Shown: positions 1 through 7,642 of the stretch, piece by piece
Layout: each line of letters opens with the position of its first letter
Position numbering within the stretch: the first letter of the stretch is position 1
Origin: Phycisphaerae bacterium
Lineage (GTDB): Bacteria > Planctomycetota > Phycisphaerae > Phycisphaerales > SM1A02
Assembly: GCA_002718515.1 (NCBI GenBank)
Contig: PBEX01000021.1
Coordinates: forward strand, 14,763-27,962
Direction: 5' to 3'
Length of the DNA stretch: 13,200 nucleotides
Program-made: the position numbers and the translations under genes
The notes under the pieces: generated by a model
What the model was told of the DNA's origin: nothing
Seen by the model: only the letters and a program-made list of their open reading frames with translations
Database searches by the model: none

Positions 1-936
1 CATTACGACACGAATGCTTCAATTCAAAAAGTTGATAAGCCCGTCATTGCAGTCGGAAACATTACTGTTGGCGGAACTGGAAAAACGCCTCTTGTGACGT
101 GGATTGTGAAGCGATTGCGTGCGCATGGGCACAACCCTGCAGTTGTCATGAGGGGCTACGCAGCGGTTGACCCAGCGAAAGCAGATGAAGCGCTTGAATA
201 CCATGAACGATTACATGACATTGATGTGATTGTTGGGGCAGACCGTGCCGCGATGATTCGTTCATACATCGAAAATGGTGGAACTGCGGATTGTTTTGTC
301 ATGGACGATGGTTTTCAACATAGAAGACTTCACCGAGATCTAGACATCGTTGTTATGGATTTTTTACGCAATGCATTTTTACAGCGAATGCTTCCTGCAG
401 GTTGGTTAAGAGAACCGGTGTCTGGTCTGAAGCGAGCAGATGCAGTTGTTGTGAGTCATGCGGGGAAGGCAGACCCATCGTTTGCAAAAAGCGTTGAAGC
501 AGAACACGGCAAAAAGCCCATCGCTTGGGCGTCACATCAGTGGACGGGTTTGCAATTGTTCAACCGAAATGGTTGCGAGGGGGTGGGCTTGGATTGGCTA
601 ACAGGAAAAAGCATAGCGGTTCGCCTTGGCATTGGTCATCCAAGGCCAGTGATCGAAGCCCTTGTTCGACTCGGTGCAAAAATTGCGATGCAATTAGAGG
701 TTGGTGATCATCAGCCGTTCACAAAGGAAGAGCTCGATTCACTTGCAACAGCATCCAATAACGTCGATGGCATTGTGATGACGCTTAAAGATTGGGTGAA
801 GGCACGAGAGCTTGTTGATTTTTCAGACATGCAGTGCCCAATTGTTGTTCCAGACCTCGCTTTAGATATCATTGAGGGCGATAACGAACTTGAAACCTTA
901 CTTTTAAGCGTGTTTCAAGATACGATGAACACATGA
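1..936 (+). CDS. lpxK: Tetraacyldisaccharide 4'-kinase LpxK, 5' end missing
   Basis: LpxK phosphorylates the 4' position of the lipid A disaccharide-1-phosphate at the inner face of the inner membrane, the sixth step of the Raetz pathway. Frame 1 is open from the first base, so the gene starts outside the window; by comparison with the usual ~330 residues, roughly 30-45 N-terminal residues (including the membrane-binding helix) are missing. In the visible 311 residues, the P-loop GNITVGGTGKTP lies near residues 19-30, the RGY motif near 51-53, and the metal/catalytic DDGFQH motif at 102-107. Toward the C terminus are the family's GIGHP, the DHQPFT motif (DHhxFT) and TLKDWVK (usually TEKDAVK). 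An internal GTG at 94 cannot be the start because it lies after the P-loop. The stop overlaps the hldE start by four bases (ATGA), indicating a shared transcript for LPS biosynthesis. Confidence 0.95.
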   Translation, partial: HYDTNASIQKVDKPVIAVGNITVGGTGKTPLVTWIVKRLRAHGHNPAVVMRGYAAVDPAKADEALEYHERLHDIDVIVGADRAAMIRSYIENGGTADCFVMDDGFQHRRLHRDLDIVVMDFLRNAFLQRMLPAGWLREPVSGLKRADAVVVSHAGKADPSFAKSVEAEHGKKPIAWASHQWTGLQLFNRNGCEGVGLDWLTGKSIAVRLGIGHPRPVIEALVRLGAKIAMQLEVGDHQPFTKEELDSLATASNNVDGIVMTLKDWVKARELVDFSDMQCPIVVPDLALDIIEGDNELETLLLSVFQDTMNT

Positions 937-2417
937 GCACATTGTTAACGAGTGTGATGAATATGAAGAGCCCCCAAATCGTCATTGTGGGTGACTTTAT
1001 GCTTGATGAAAGCGTGTTTGGCGATGCTGAGCGGCTGAGTCCAGATGCTCCAGTCCCAGTCCTTGAGGTCAAAAAGACTGAATCCTTAGCAGGCGGTTCA
1101 GGTAATGTTGCACGTTGTGTCAGTGCCATGGGCGGTCAGGTGACTTGTATTGGCGTGATTGGAAAAGACGCCGAAGGCCAAACTTTAAAAGCACTATTAG
1201 AGGAAGATGGCATCAATGCCGAGCACCTCATTGAGTGTCAAGACAGACCGACAACAGTGAAGGGAAGTCTCGTAGGTCTCGCCCAACATAGACATCCGCA
1301 AAAGATGTTTAGACTTGATCGCGAAACAAAAGAACCAATTTGTGGTGACACAGAAGCAAAGATTCTCTCTGCGCTTAATACATGTTTGCCAACGGCAGAT
1401 ATTGTTTGCATCGAGGATTACGGCAAGGGTGTCTTGACGACGTCTTGTTGCAAGGCAGTCATTGACCATTGCAGAGAAGCAGGGGTCCAAGTGATTGTTG
1501 ACCCAGCAAACATCGACGATTATTCAAAATATGCAGGCGCAACTGCAGTAACGCCAAACAGAACAGAAGCTGAGCGTGCAACTCAAACACGTCTCCATGA
1601 CGACGAACCGATTGCTGGGGCAGTTGAACTTGCCAACAAATTGTGTGTAGAGTTAGATTTGCATGCAGCAATTGTGACACTCGATAAACATGGCGCAATT
1701 GTCAAAGAGCGGGAGCGAGATGCGAAGCACATTCCAACAACAGTAAGAACTGTGTATGACGTGACTGGCGCAGGTGACATGGTGCTTGCAGCAATTGCAA
1801 TGGGACTTGCCTCAGGCATGAATTGGGTTGAGTCAGTTACATTTGCAAATGTCGCAGCAGGGCTTGAAGTTGAGATGTTTGGCGCTACACCAATTCCAAT
1901 TGCACACATCAAGCTCGCAGTCATCAAAGCAAGTGAAGAAGGTCAAAGCAAAGTTCGTTCAGCGGAGTTGCTTGAAATTGAATTGAACGCATTAAGACAG
2001 GCGGGCAAGCGAATTGTGCTCACCAATGGTTGCTTTGACGTGATTCATGCTGGTCATGTGTCGTATCTTCGCGAGGCAGCAAAACTTGGCGATGTGCTTG
2101 TCGTTGGCGTGAACAGTGATGCCCAAGTCAAAGCGCAAAAAGGGGAGAATCGCCCTGTGTATTCACTTGAAGAGCGAATGGAGATTCTCGCTGAATTGCA
2201 GTGCGTGTCAATCGTCACATCGTTTGAAGAACCGACTGCTGAAGCGCTTATTAAACTTGTTCAACCAGACTTGTATGTCAAGGGTGGTGATTACGCCAAG
2301 GAAGAGATTAATGAGTTTGGTTTGCTGACTTCTCTTGGGATTGAAGTTGAAGTGCTTTCGCACAGACCAGGCAGAAGTAGCACCCAAGTCACAGCGCAGT
2401 TAAGAGGTGAAGAGTGA
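933..2417 (+). CDS. hldE: Bifunctional heptose-7-phosphate kinase / heptose-1-phosphate adenylyltransferase HldE
   Basis: HldE makes the ADP-heptose precursor of the LPS inner core. Its N-terminal PfkB/ribokinase-type domain phosphorylates C1 of D-glycero-beta-D-manno-heptose 7-phosphate; after GmhB removes the 7-phosphate, the C-terminal nucleotidyltransferase domain adds AMP. The 494 residues are close to the usual ~475. The kinase half (about 14-330) shows VGDFMLD, GGSGNVAR at 54-61 and the anion-hole/catalytic-base motif TGAGD with D282. The transferase half (about 355-494) has GCFDVIHAGH with H372 and H375 (HxGH), a KGGDY motif and GRSST near the end. ATG at 933 sits in the ATGA overlap with lpxK; I see no clear Shine-Dalgarno, consistent with translational coupling. 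Methionines at residues 9 and 11 are alternative starts. It sits directly downstream of lpxK, which fits an LPS role. Confidence 0.96.
   Translation: MSTLLTSVMNMKSPQIVIVGDFMLDESVFGDAERLSPDAPVPVLEVKKTESLAGGSGNVARCVSAMGGQVTCIGVIGKDAEGQTLKALLEEDGINAEHLIECQDRPTTVKGSLVGLAQHRHPQKMFRLDRETKEPICGDTEAKILSALNTCLPTADIVCIEDYGKGVLTTSCCKAVIDHCREAGVQVIVDPANIDDYSKYAGATAVTPNRTEAERATQTRLHDDEPIAGAVELANKLCVELDLHAAIVTLDKHGAIVKERERDAKHIPTTVRTVYDVTGAGDMVLAAIAMGLASGMNWVESVTFANVAAGLEVEMFGATPIPIAHIKLAVIKASEEGQSKVRSAELLEIELNALRQAGKRIVLTNGCFDVIHAGHVSYLREAAKLGDVLVVGVNSDAQVKAQKGENRPVYSLEERMEILAELQCVSIVTSFEEPTAEALIKLVQPDLYVKGGDYAKEEINEFGLLTSLGIEVEVLSHRPGRSSTQVTAQLRGEE
2404..2410 (+). promoter_or_regulatory. Shine-Dalgarno for the GTG start at 2414
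   Basis: GAGGTGA lies inside the last codons of hldE, with its GAGG core six bases before the GTG at 2414. It supports the unusual GTG start, which overlaps the hldE TGA by four bases (GTGA). The match is seen in sequence; use as a ribosome site is inferred. Confidence 0.6.
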
Positions 2418-3616
2418 CCATTCCTCTCAAGGAATACGAAACTAGACGAAGTAAGGTACTTGCTAAGTTAAAGGGCGCAGTTGGTATTGTCTTTTCGGGC
2501 GAAGAAACTCATGCGTTGAATGAATCATGGAAACCTCACGCGCATTTTCAATATCTAACGGGACTGATGAATGAGTCTGGCTCAGCGATTCTGTTTGACC
2601 CAACCAATCCTGTGAAGTCAAAACAAGTCATTCTATTCTTGAGACCCCTGAATCCTGAGATGGAAAAGTGGGATGGACTCAGGCAAGAACTTGGCAGTAC
2701 GCTTGCGAAAACAGTTGGCATAAAAACTGTCATGCGTACAACGCACATGCCTCGAGTCATCGCAGATGTCATTACGAGAACAAAAACGTTCGCAACGTTA
2801 ATGCCGCTCTCGCCCTCTGGCGCATCACCAGACTTAAGTTATTGGCAACAAGTCACATCAAATGTGCCTGAGTGTTCTATTCGGGATGCTTCTCATATTA
2901 TTCCAGCGCTACGAAGTGTGAAATCAAAGGCAGAGATTGAGATTATTCAAGAAGCAGTCAACATTACTGCAACTGGCTTTACGCAGGCAATGCAGGCAGT
3001 CCGTGGAGGGCTGAATGAATATAAGGTGCAAGCGACGCTTGAATATGGCTATGCAATGGCTGGTGGGCGGGGCTCTGCATTCCCGCCAATCGTTGGCGGT
3101 GGTTTGAACAGTACCGTCCTGCACTACAAAGACAATGACCAAGATTTAGTCGATGGTGATTTGGTTTGTATCGATTCTGGCGCGGCGTTTGACGGATATG
3201 GTGCAGACATCTCAAGAACGATTCCTGTAAGTGGCAAGTTTACAAAACGCCAAAAAGAGATTTACAACATCGTTCTGAAAGCAGAAGAGGCCGCAATCAA
3301 AGCAGTCAAGCCGGGAGTCACAATGGCAGAAGTTGACGCAATCGCACGAGCGATCATTGTCAAGGCAGGTTACGGCGATTACTTCATTCATTCAATTGGC
3401 CACCACCTTGGATTGGAAACACATGATACGTGTGGTCCTGACAAACCATTAAAAGCTGGTGCAGTCGTCACGATTGAGCCGGGTATTTACATCCCTGAAG
3501 AAGCCATTGGCGTTCGTATTGAAGATGACATCCTTGTCACAGCGAAAGGCAGGAAGAACTTGTCGAGCGCAATTCCTAAGTCTGTCAGTGACATTGAAAA
3601 AATCATGCGGGGTTAA
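2414..3616 (+). CDS. Xaa-Pro aminopeptidase, M24B metallopeptidase
   Basis: This is a predicted cytoplasmic dinuclear-metal aminopeptidase that removes the N-terminal residue before proline. At 400 residues it has the two-domain plan of PepP-type enzymes: an N-terminal AMP_N/creatinase-like domain (about 1-150) and a C-terminal pita-bread fold (about 175-395). All five expected metal ligands are present: D254 (in IDSGA), D265 (in GADISRT), H330 (in GHHLGLETHD), E355 (in TIEPGIY) and E370 (in RIEDD). H337 matches the second catalytic histidine of PepP. Start is GTG in a GTGA overlap with the hldE stop, preceded by a good Shine-Dalgarno. No signal peptide is visible. The exact subfamily (PepP versus PepQ/other M24B) cannot be settled by eye; the AMP_N-type N terminus favours PepP. 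Confidence 0.92.
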   Translation: MTIPLKEYETRRSKVLAKLKGAVGIVFSGEETHALNESWKPHAHFQYLTGLMNESGSAILFDPTNPVKSKQVILFLRPLNPEMEKWDGLRQELGSTLAKTVGIKTVMRTTHMPRVIADVITRTKTFATLMPLSPSGASPDLSYWQQVTSNVPECSIRDASHIIPALRSVKSKAEIEIIQEAVNITATGFTQAMQAVRGGLNEYKVQATLEYGYAMAGGRGSAFPPIVGGGLNSTVLHYKDNDQDLVDGDLVCIDSGAAFDGYGADISRTIPVSGKFTKRQKEIYNIVLKAEEAAIKAVKPGVTMAEVDAIARAIIVKAGYGDYFIHSIGHHLGLETHDTCGPDKPLKAGAVVTIEPGIYIPEEAIGVRIEDDILVTAKGRKNLSSAIPKSVSDIEKIMRG

Positions 3617-3620
3617 GTCA

Positions 3621-4229
3621 GTGGAAGAGTACAACGAACAGGAAGTTGCGCGAGTTGCATGGGCATTTTTACGTTCAAACTCAACTTGTACGCTTCGGTT
3701 TGGAGAGAACATGCAAGACATGTCATATGTCATTGCACCCAGCGGCGAACTGGTGATTTCTGCGATGGTCGCGATGTTGCAACCGTGCGACACCATTATG
3801 TATGTTCCTGATTATGGCGACGATTGCATGGAGATGCATGTTTCGCTTGAACAATTTTCAGAAGAAGGGAGCGATGGCTTTCTCGCAGACAGATGGCAGG
3901 TATATCACGGCGAACCGCCCGATATGCAGTGGGCAAGAGTGAACATCGACGCGGCGAGGTTCCATGAAATGTTTATTGACGGCGAATACTTGCAACAAGC
4001 AAATGTGCTTCAAGATGAAGAAGCACAACTCTGTAAAACGCTCAATCAAACGTGCATCGATCGGGTGAGTGAGGTTTGCAAGACGAAAACATCGGTCGAC
4101 GTTGAAGAGCCAGTCGTAGTGGGTGTCGATTCGCTTGGGTTAGATGTTCGAGCAACATTTGGCATTGTGAGAGTGCCTTTTGATTCGCCTGTTCAAACCG
4201 CTGACGATGTCATCGGAATGTTTACCTGA
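3621..4229 (+). CDS. DUF2470/HugZ-like split-barrel protein (putative)
   Basis: The call rests on shape rather than a close match. The N-terminal ~120 residues look like the FMN-binding split barrel of pyridoxamine-phosphate-oxidase-like/HugZ proteins: an early APSGELVISAM stretch (residues 39-49), then WARVNIDAARFHEMFIDGEY (104-123), where HugZ relatives have the strand carrying their heme/flavin contacts. The C-terminal ~70 residues fit DUF2470, especially GVDSLGLDVRA followed by VRVPFDSPV and a final TADDV helix. The normally histidine-rich HMNADH signature is LNQTCID here (141-147), so heme or metal binding through it is doubtful. The start chosen is GTG at 3621, four bases after the aminopeptidase stop; the open frame continues upstream to 3459 but only inside the aminopeptidase gene. 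It encodes 202 residues, without signal peptide or membrane segment. The stop region overlaps the convergent aroDE gene. Confidence 0.6.
   Translation: MEEYNEQEVARVAWAFLRSNSTCTLRFGENMQDMSYVIAPSGELVISAMVAMLQPCDTIMYVPDYGDDCMEMHVSLEQFSEEGSDGFLADRWQVYHGEPPDMQWARVNIDAARFHEMFIDGEYLQQANVLQDEEAQLCKTLNQTCIDRVSEVCKTKTSVDVEEPVVVGVDSLGLDVRATFGIVRVPFDSPVQTADDVIGMFT
4222..4229. other. 8-bp convergent overlap of stop codons
   Basis: The plus-strand DUF2470-like gene ends with TGA at 4227-4229, while the minus-strand aroDE ends with TAA at 4224-4222. The two coding regions therefore share eight bases tail to tail. No hairpin followed by a T-run is visible on either strand nearby, so any terminator must sit inside the opposing gene or the transcripts must overlap. 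Confidence 0.85.
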
Positions 4230-5646
4230 CCCAGTAGGCTTGTTGCAACTCGGCTTGCCTTGTAAACATCGTTTCCCCGTATATAACATGACAACCTTTT
4301 GATAATGCCTGCTTGATGAGTGGCGTCTCTTTCGGCGTGTACACCGTATCGAAAACGGTAACATCTTCATGAAGGACCACGGATGGTGCAAGCGTGTCAA
4401 GAGGTGATTCGTGTTCTGATTCACTTCCTTGCATGCCAACAGGAGTGCAATTGATAATGAGGTCTAGATTGTTGTTGTCATCAGTCAAACTGCAACATTG
4501 AAATGCATCGCAAAGTTCGTTTCGGCTTTCTTCGTTTCTCGCAGCAATCGATGTTGGAATCTGAAGAACTTGAAGTGCTGCAAGTGCGCTTCGTGCAACG
4601 CCACCACTGCCTAACACCAGTGCGTTCTTCGCATCTTTAACTAGTTCTTTGATGGCTTGTACGTCTGTGTTTGTTGCTGAAAGTGTTCCGCAATCATTTG
4701 CAATCGTGTTTGTTGCGCCGACTGCTTTGCATAAATCATCTTGGTCTTCAGCAAGGCGCATCATGTTTGTTTTGTGGGGAATGGTGACGCTTGCCCCACA
4801 AAAGTTGAGCGATTCAGTATTCGTTAACTCTAGTGTTGTTGCTTTGAGTTGTTCCCATTCCTTATTGATGTGAAGAGGTAAATAGATTGCATTAATCTTT
4901 TGCAGTTGAAAAGCATTGTTGTGGAATACTGGACCAAGCGAATGTTCAACATTGTTGCCGATGACGCCATAGACTTTAGTATCACTGTTGACTTCGCTGA
5001 AGCGGTAAGTGTCTTGTAAGTCTCGAACGGTTGGCTGGTTTGGCGCAGTGAGTTCATGCTCTTCAAACGCACAGTAGACTGCAAAACCGCCAAACTTAGG
5101 GGCGAGCGCTCTGCTCATCAAGCCGTATTCACCCATGCACATTGCAATCATTGGCTGTTGTCTTGATTGCAGTAATGAGAACGCTTCCAAGTTGTCACGT
5201 AAACTCCTTGCACGCCACACCATTTTGACGATGTCAACATTTGGCACATCCTGCATTGCTGCTGCGCGTTGAAGTAAATCGCTTGGTCTACCTTCAATGT
5301 CATGCCAAGAGAGAATGACCCCTGTGTTTTCTAACTTAAGTGCGTCAAGAAAGAGCGGATGCCGAATCAAGGTTTCGTATTCAACATCGATGTAGCGAGG
5401 TGGAGTTGCGCAACTGAGTGCGGCGTTGTACATTTCTGCGCGTTCTTCTTCGGTGCCATCAAACAGACCGCCTTCGTGGATACTTCGGCACGTCACAATT
5501 GTTGGGCATGGTGAAGCGGCAAGTTTTTCTGGAAGACTATTGACGACTTCATTCGTCGGTGGACCATCAATTCTAAACTCGATGAGATCAACACCATTTG
5601 CTTGGCTAGGCGCATCTCCAAATGTCGATGCAATCATTAGCGTCAT
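4222..5646 (-). CDS. aroDE: Bifunctional 3-dehydroquinate dehydratase (type I) / shikimate dehydrogenase
   Basis: This 474-residue fusion catalyses two consecutive shikimate-pathway steps: dehydration of 3-dehydroquinate and NADPH-dependent reduction of 3-dehydroshikimate. The AroD-type half (about 1-215) has EFRID (23-27), catalytic H115 in SWHD, Schiff-base K141 in DIVKM, and MGEYGLMSR ending at R179. The AroE-type half (about 225-474) has YGVIGNNVEHSLGP (226-239), VTIPHK with catalytic K292, TNTD with D328, and the nucleotide-binding LGSGGVARS (345-353). A GETMFTRQAELQ motif closes the protein. Such fusions are known from plants, chlamydiae and planctomycetes. The usual HSxSP is HSLGP, with glycine at 238 replacing a substrate-contacting serine. 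ATG at 5646-5644 overlaps the aroC TGA by four bases, so the pair is probably co-transcribed and translationally coupled. A weak AAGGAA lies about 11 bases upstream of the start. Confidence 0.95.
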   Translation of the reverse strand: MTLMIASTFGDAPSQANGVDLIEFRIDGPPTNEVVNSLPEKLAASPCPTIVTCRSIHEGGLFDGTEEERAEMYNAALSCATPPRYIDVEYETLIRHPLFLDALKLENTGVILSWHDIEGRPSDLLQRAAAMQDVPNVDIVKMVWRARSLRDNLEAFSLLQSRQQPMIAMCMGEYGLMSRALAPKFGGFAVYCAFEEHELTAPNQPTVRDLQDTYRFSEVNSDTKVYGVIGNNVEHSLGPVFHNNAFQLQKINAIYLPLHINKEWEQLKATTLELTNTESLNFCGASVTIPHKTNMMRLAEDQDDLCKAVGATNTIANDCGTLSATNTDVQAIKELVKDAKNALVLGSGGVARSALAALQVLQIPTSIAARNEESRNELCDAFQCCSLTDDNNNLDLIINCTPVGMQGSESEHESPLDTLAPSVVLHEDVTVFDTVYTPKETPLIKQALSKGCHVIYGETMFTRQAELQQAYWVR

Positions 5647-6812
5647 GATTGAATGATGTTCCTTGCGCGTTTGGTATATGCGTCAAATGACGCTCTCACC
5701 ATTTCCATCGTTGTTCCCGCAAATGAATTCAAGAATGCACTAGCGATTTCAAACGCAACGACGTTTTCCATGACAACACTTGCAGCGGGCAATGCACAGA
5801 CATCAGAACGCTCATAGTCAGAGCGCTCATTTTGACCAGTGCATAAATCGACACTGTCCATGCCTTGTAAGAGTGTAGAAATGGGTTTCATCGTGCCTTT
5901 GACAACAACAGGCATGCCATTGGTCATGCCACCTTCGATACCGCCTGCATTATTGCGAGGTCGAGTAAATCCAAAGTGCGATTGGGCTACCTTCGACGCG
6001 TCATACTCAATAGGATCATGAACATGTGAACCAGTTCGCTTTCCACATTCGGTGCCAAGTCCGATTTCGACGGCTTTGAATGCTTGAATGCCCATGACTG
6101 CATACGCGAGTTTCGCGTCGAGTTTCTCTTGCCATGAAGCACAAGAGCCCAATCCCGGAGGGCAACCGAACACAACGGTTTCGCAGAGTCCGCCAACAGT
6201 ATCCTTGTCAATTTTTGCTTGCTTGATATGCGCGATGATGGCTTTGCATGTGGCATCATCAGGACAGTACACGGCAGAGTCTTCTCTGAGGGCAATGAGT
6301 TCGTCAAGTGCTTCACGCGTCGGCTGTGTTGGCGCAACGGCATCGAGCATGCCTTTCACATAACCAAAGACGCGAATGTCAAATGCTCTGAGGAGGCATC
6401 TTGAAATTGCTCCAGCTGCAGTTCGGGCTGCAGTTTCTCTTGCACTCGCTCGCTCAAGCGTGTTTCTGCAATCGTTCGTTTGCCACTTCAATGCGCCTGC
6501 AAGGTCTGCATGACCTGGTCTTGGTCTGTGAACGGGAGGTGTTTTGTCGGCATCATTGAGGCGACTATCTTTGTTAATGATTTGAACTGTTAAAGGAGCG
6601 CCTGTGGTCGTGCCTCCGCGAACGCCGGTTAAAAACTCAGCTCGGTCGGTTTCGATGGCTTGTCTTCCACCTCTTCCGTACCCACCTTGTCTTCTTTGCA
6701 ATTCATGATTGATAAACTCAATATCTAGCGTGAGCCCTGCAGGGAGCCCCTCGATGATGGCAAGACCACAAGGTCCGTGTGATTCGCCAGCAGTTTTGCA
6801 TGTTAAAGTCAT
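5643..6812 (-). CDS. aroC: Chorismate synthase
   Basis: Chorismate synthase converts 5-enolpyruvylshikimate-3-phosphate to chorismate using reduced FMN, the last common step to aromatic amino acids and folate. Numbering from the ATG at 6812 (389 residues), the family signatures are AGESHG with H12, HRPRPGHAD (95-103) with H101, RASARETAAR (121-130), NNAGGIEGGMTNG (287-299) and RSDVCALPA starting at R335. These cover both catalytic histidines and the flavin/phosphate-binding loops. The N terminus is the short type (MTLTCKTAGESHG), without the extra NTFG residues of enterobacterial enzymes. An in-frame GTG at 6827 would add five residues; I prefer the ATG, although neither has a convincing Shine-Dalgarno. 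It is followed immediately by aroDE on the same strand (4-base overlap), a shikimate mini-operon divergent from the DUF1573 gene. Confidence 0.96.
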   Translation of the reverse strand: MTLTCKTAGESHGPCGLAIIEGLPAGLTLDIEFINHELQRRQGGYGRGGRQAIETDRAEFLTGVRGGTTTGAPLTVQIINKDSRLNDADKTPPVHRPRPGHADLAGALKWQTNDCRNTLERASARETAARTAAGAISRCLLRAFDIRVFGYVKGMLDAVAPTQPTREALDELIALREDSAVYCPDDATCKAIIAHIKQAKIDKDTVGGLCETVVFGCPPGLGSCASWQEKLDAKLAYAVMGIQAFKAVEIGLGTECGKRTGSHVHDPIEYDASKVAQSHFGFTRPRNNAGGIEGGMTNGMPVVVKGTMKPISTLLQGMDSVDLCTGQNERSDYERSDVCALPAASVVMENVVAFEIASAFLNSFAGTTMEMVRASFDAYTKRARNIIQS

Positions 6813-6892
6813 AGCCTGATTGTACACCTAAGACATCGCAACGAGACGGTGAACAAACGAGTTTCAACTGTTTGAGTTACGATGGTAAGACA
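6813..6892. promoter_or_regulatory. 80-bp divergent intergenic region, candidate promoters
   Basis: This gap separates the outward-facing aroC (minus) and DUF1573 (plus) starts, so it should hold promoters for both. On the minus strand, TACAAT at 6824-6819 is a 5/6 match to a -10 box, but it ends only six bases before the aroC ATG and has no recognisable -35 at 16-18 bases. On the plus strand, TACGAT at 6878-6883 is a weaker -10-like site. A 12-base direct repeat has its first copy here. Function is inferred only. Confidence 0.35.
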
Positions 6893-6913
6893 ATGAACGC
6901 AAACAAACGAGTT
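6852..6913 (+). repeat. 12-bp direct repeat, two copies 50 bp apart
   Basis: AACAAACGAGTT occurs exactly at 6852-6863 and again at 6902-6913, so starts are 50 bases apart. The first copy is in the divergent intergenic region and the second covers codons 4-7 of the DUF1573 gene. The spacing is close to five helical turns, which would put both copies on one DNA face. It could be an operator pair, a remnant of a local duplication, or chance. Confidence 0.5.
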
Positions 6914-7642
6914 ATTCATGTATTGGCAATATGCTCTGTCCTTGTTGGACTCGGCGCGTTGTCGTATTTTGTTGTGATTCCCCTAGTGTTTGGAAAACCA
7001 TTCTCTGGCACACTGAGTCATGATTTTGGCATCGTTCCTGTAGACCCTATGCACACCACGGTTGAACATGTGTTTCAACTGACGAATGAAACTGGTGGTC
7101 CAATCAAACTTGTAAATGCCGTTCCAACATGCGGTTGCACGACAACCGAGTGGCCGAAGCACATTGTTGAAACTGGCGGTTTGCTAGAAGTGCCCGTGCA
7201 TCTCACCCTCAAACGATCAGAAATTCGCCGTTCAAAAATACGCCTTGAGTTTGATAACGGCGAGACGCTTGTGCTTAACGTCGAAGGGGCTGGTCGACTT
7301 GCTCAACCACTGAGTTGTAAGCCGCATTTGATCAAGATTGTAGAGGGCGATCCAATTGGAGCACGAGGACTGTTGAAACTAGAGAAGTTCGATTCGGGAG
7401 CGCCAGAGATGCCGACACTTATTGCTCCAGAAAATGTCACCATCAATCTTGAATCATGGCGTCACGCCAAAGCGGGTGATGTTGGTCAGGGTAAACCGAA
7501 TGAATGGACGCTTGCCTTTGAATGCTTGCTTGAAGGGGTGCTGCCAGAAGGAAGTGTGCTCACCATTCAATACCAAGACAATCCGCCCATCACCATTGGT
7601 CTTGAACAATCAAAAAGCAGAGAAAAGCCAAGGTTTTTCTGA
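6893..7642 (+). CDS. Membrane-anchored DUF1573 domain protein
   Basis: The protein has a short basic N terminus and one hydrophobic segment (about residues 8-34), then an extracytoplasmic domain. Residues about 40-125 match DUF1573: LSHDFGIV, a VFQLTNETGGPIKL strand pair, and the signature PTCGCTTTEW with C80 and C82. This Ig-like/ASPM-type beta-sandwich family is common in Bacteroidota and Planctomycetota; its function is not established. The remaining ~120 residues (from about 130) look like a second beta-rich domain that I cannot name. I chose ATG at 6893 (249 residues) over an in-frame TTG at 6872, which would only add a polar 7-residue leader. The stop overlaps the tatD-family ATG by one base (TGATG), so the two are probably co-expressed. 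It lacks a lipobox, so it is likely an inner-membrane-anchored protein. Confidence 0.8.
   Translation: MNANKRVIHVLAICSVLVGLGALSYFVVIPLVFGKPFSGTLSHDFGIVPVDPMHTTVEHVFQLTNETGGPIKLVNAVPTCGCTTTEWPKHIVETGGLLEVPVHLTLKRSEIRRSKIRLEFDNGETLVLNVEGAGRLAQPLSCKPHLIKIVEGDPIGARGLLKLEKFDSGAPEMPTLIAPENVTINLESWRHAKAGDVGQGKPNEWTLAFECLLEGVLPEGSVLTIQYQDNPPITIGLEQSKSREKPRFF

Noticed and set aside
869..1129. Antisense open frame over the lpxK/hldE junction
   Set aside because: It is opposite strongly conserved coding sequence, with no recognisable family or ribosome site; the same applies to the other antisense frames in hldE, aroC, actB and actC.
3459..3620. Long upstream extension of the DUF2470-like gene
   Set aside because: The extension overlaps the conserved C-terminal metal-binding end of the aminopeptidase in another frame; the GTG at 3621 is the first start after that gene's stop.
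6813..6827. GTG start for aroC at 6827
   Set aside because: Possible, but it adds only five residues without a ribosome site; the ATG gives the usual short N terminus. Kept as an alternative in the aroC entry.
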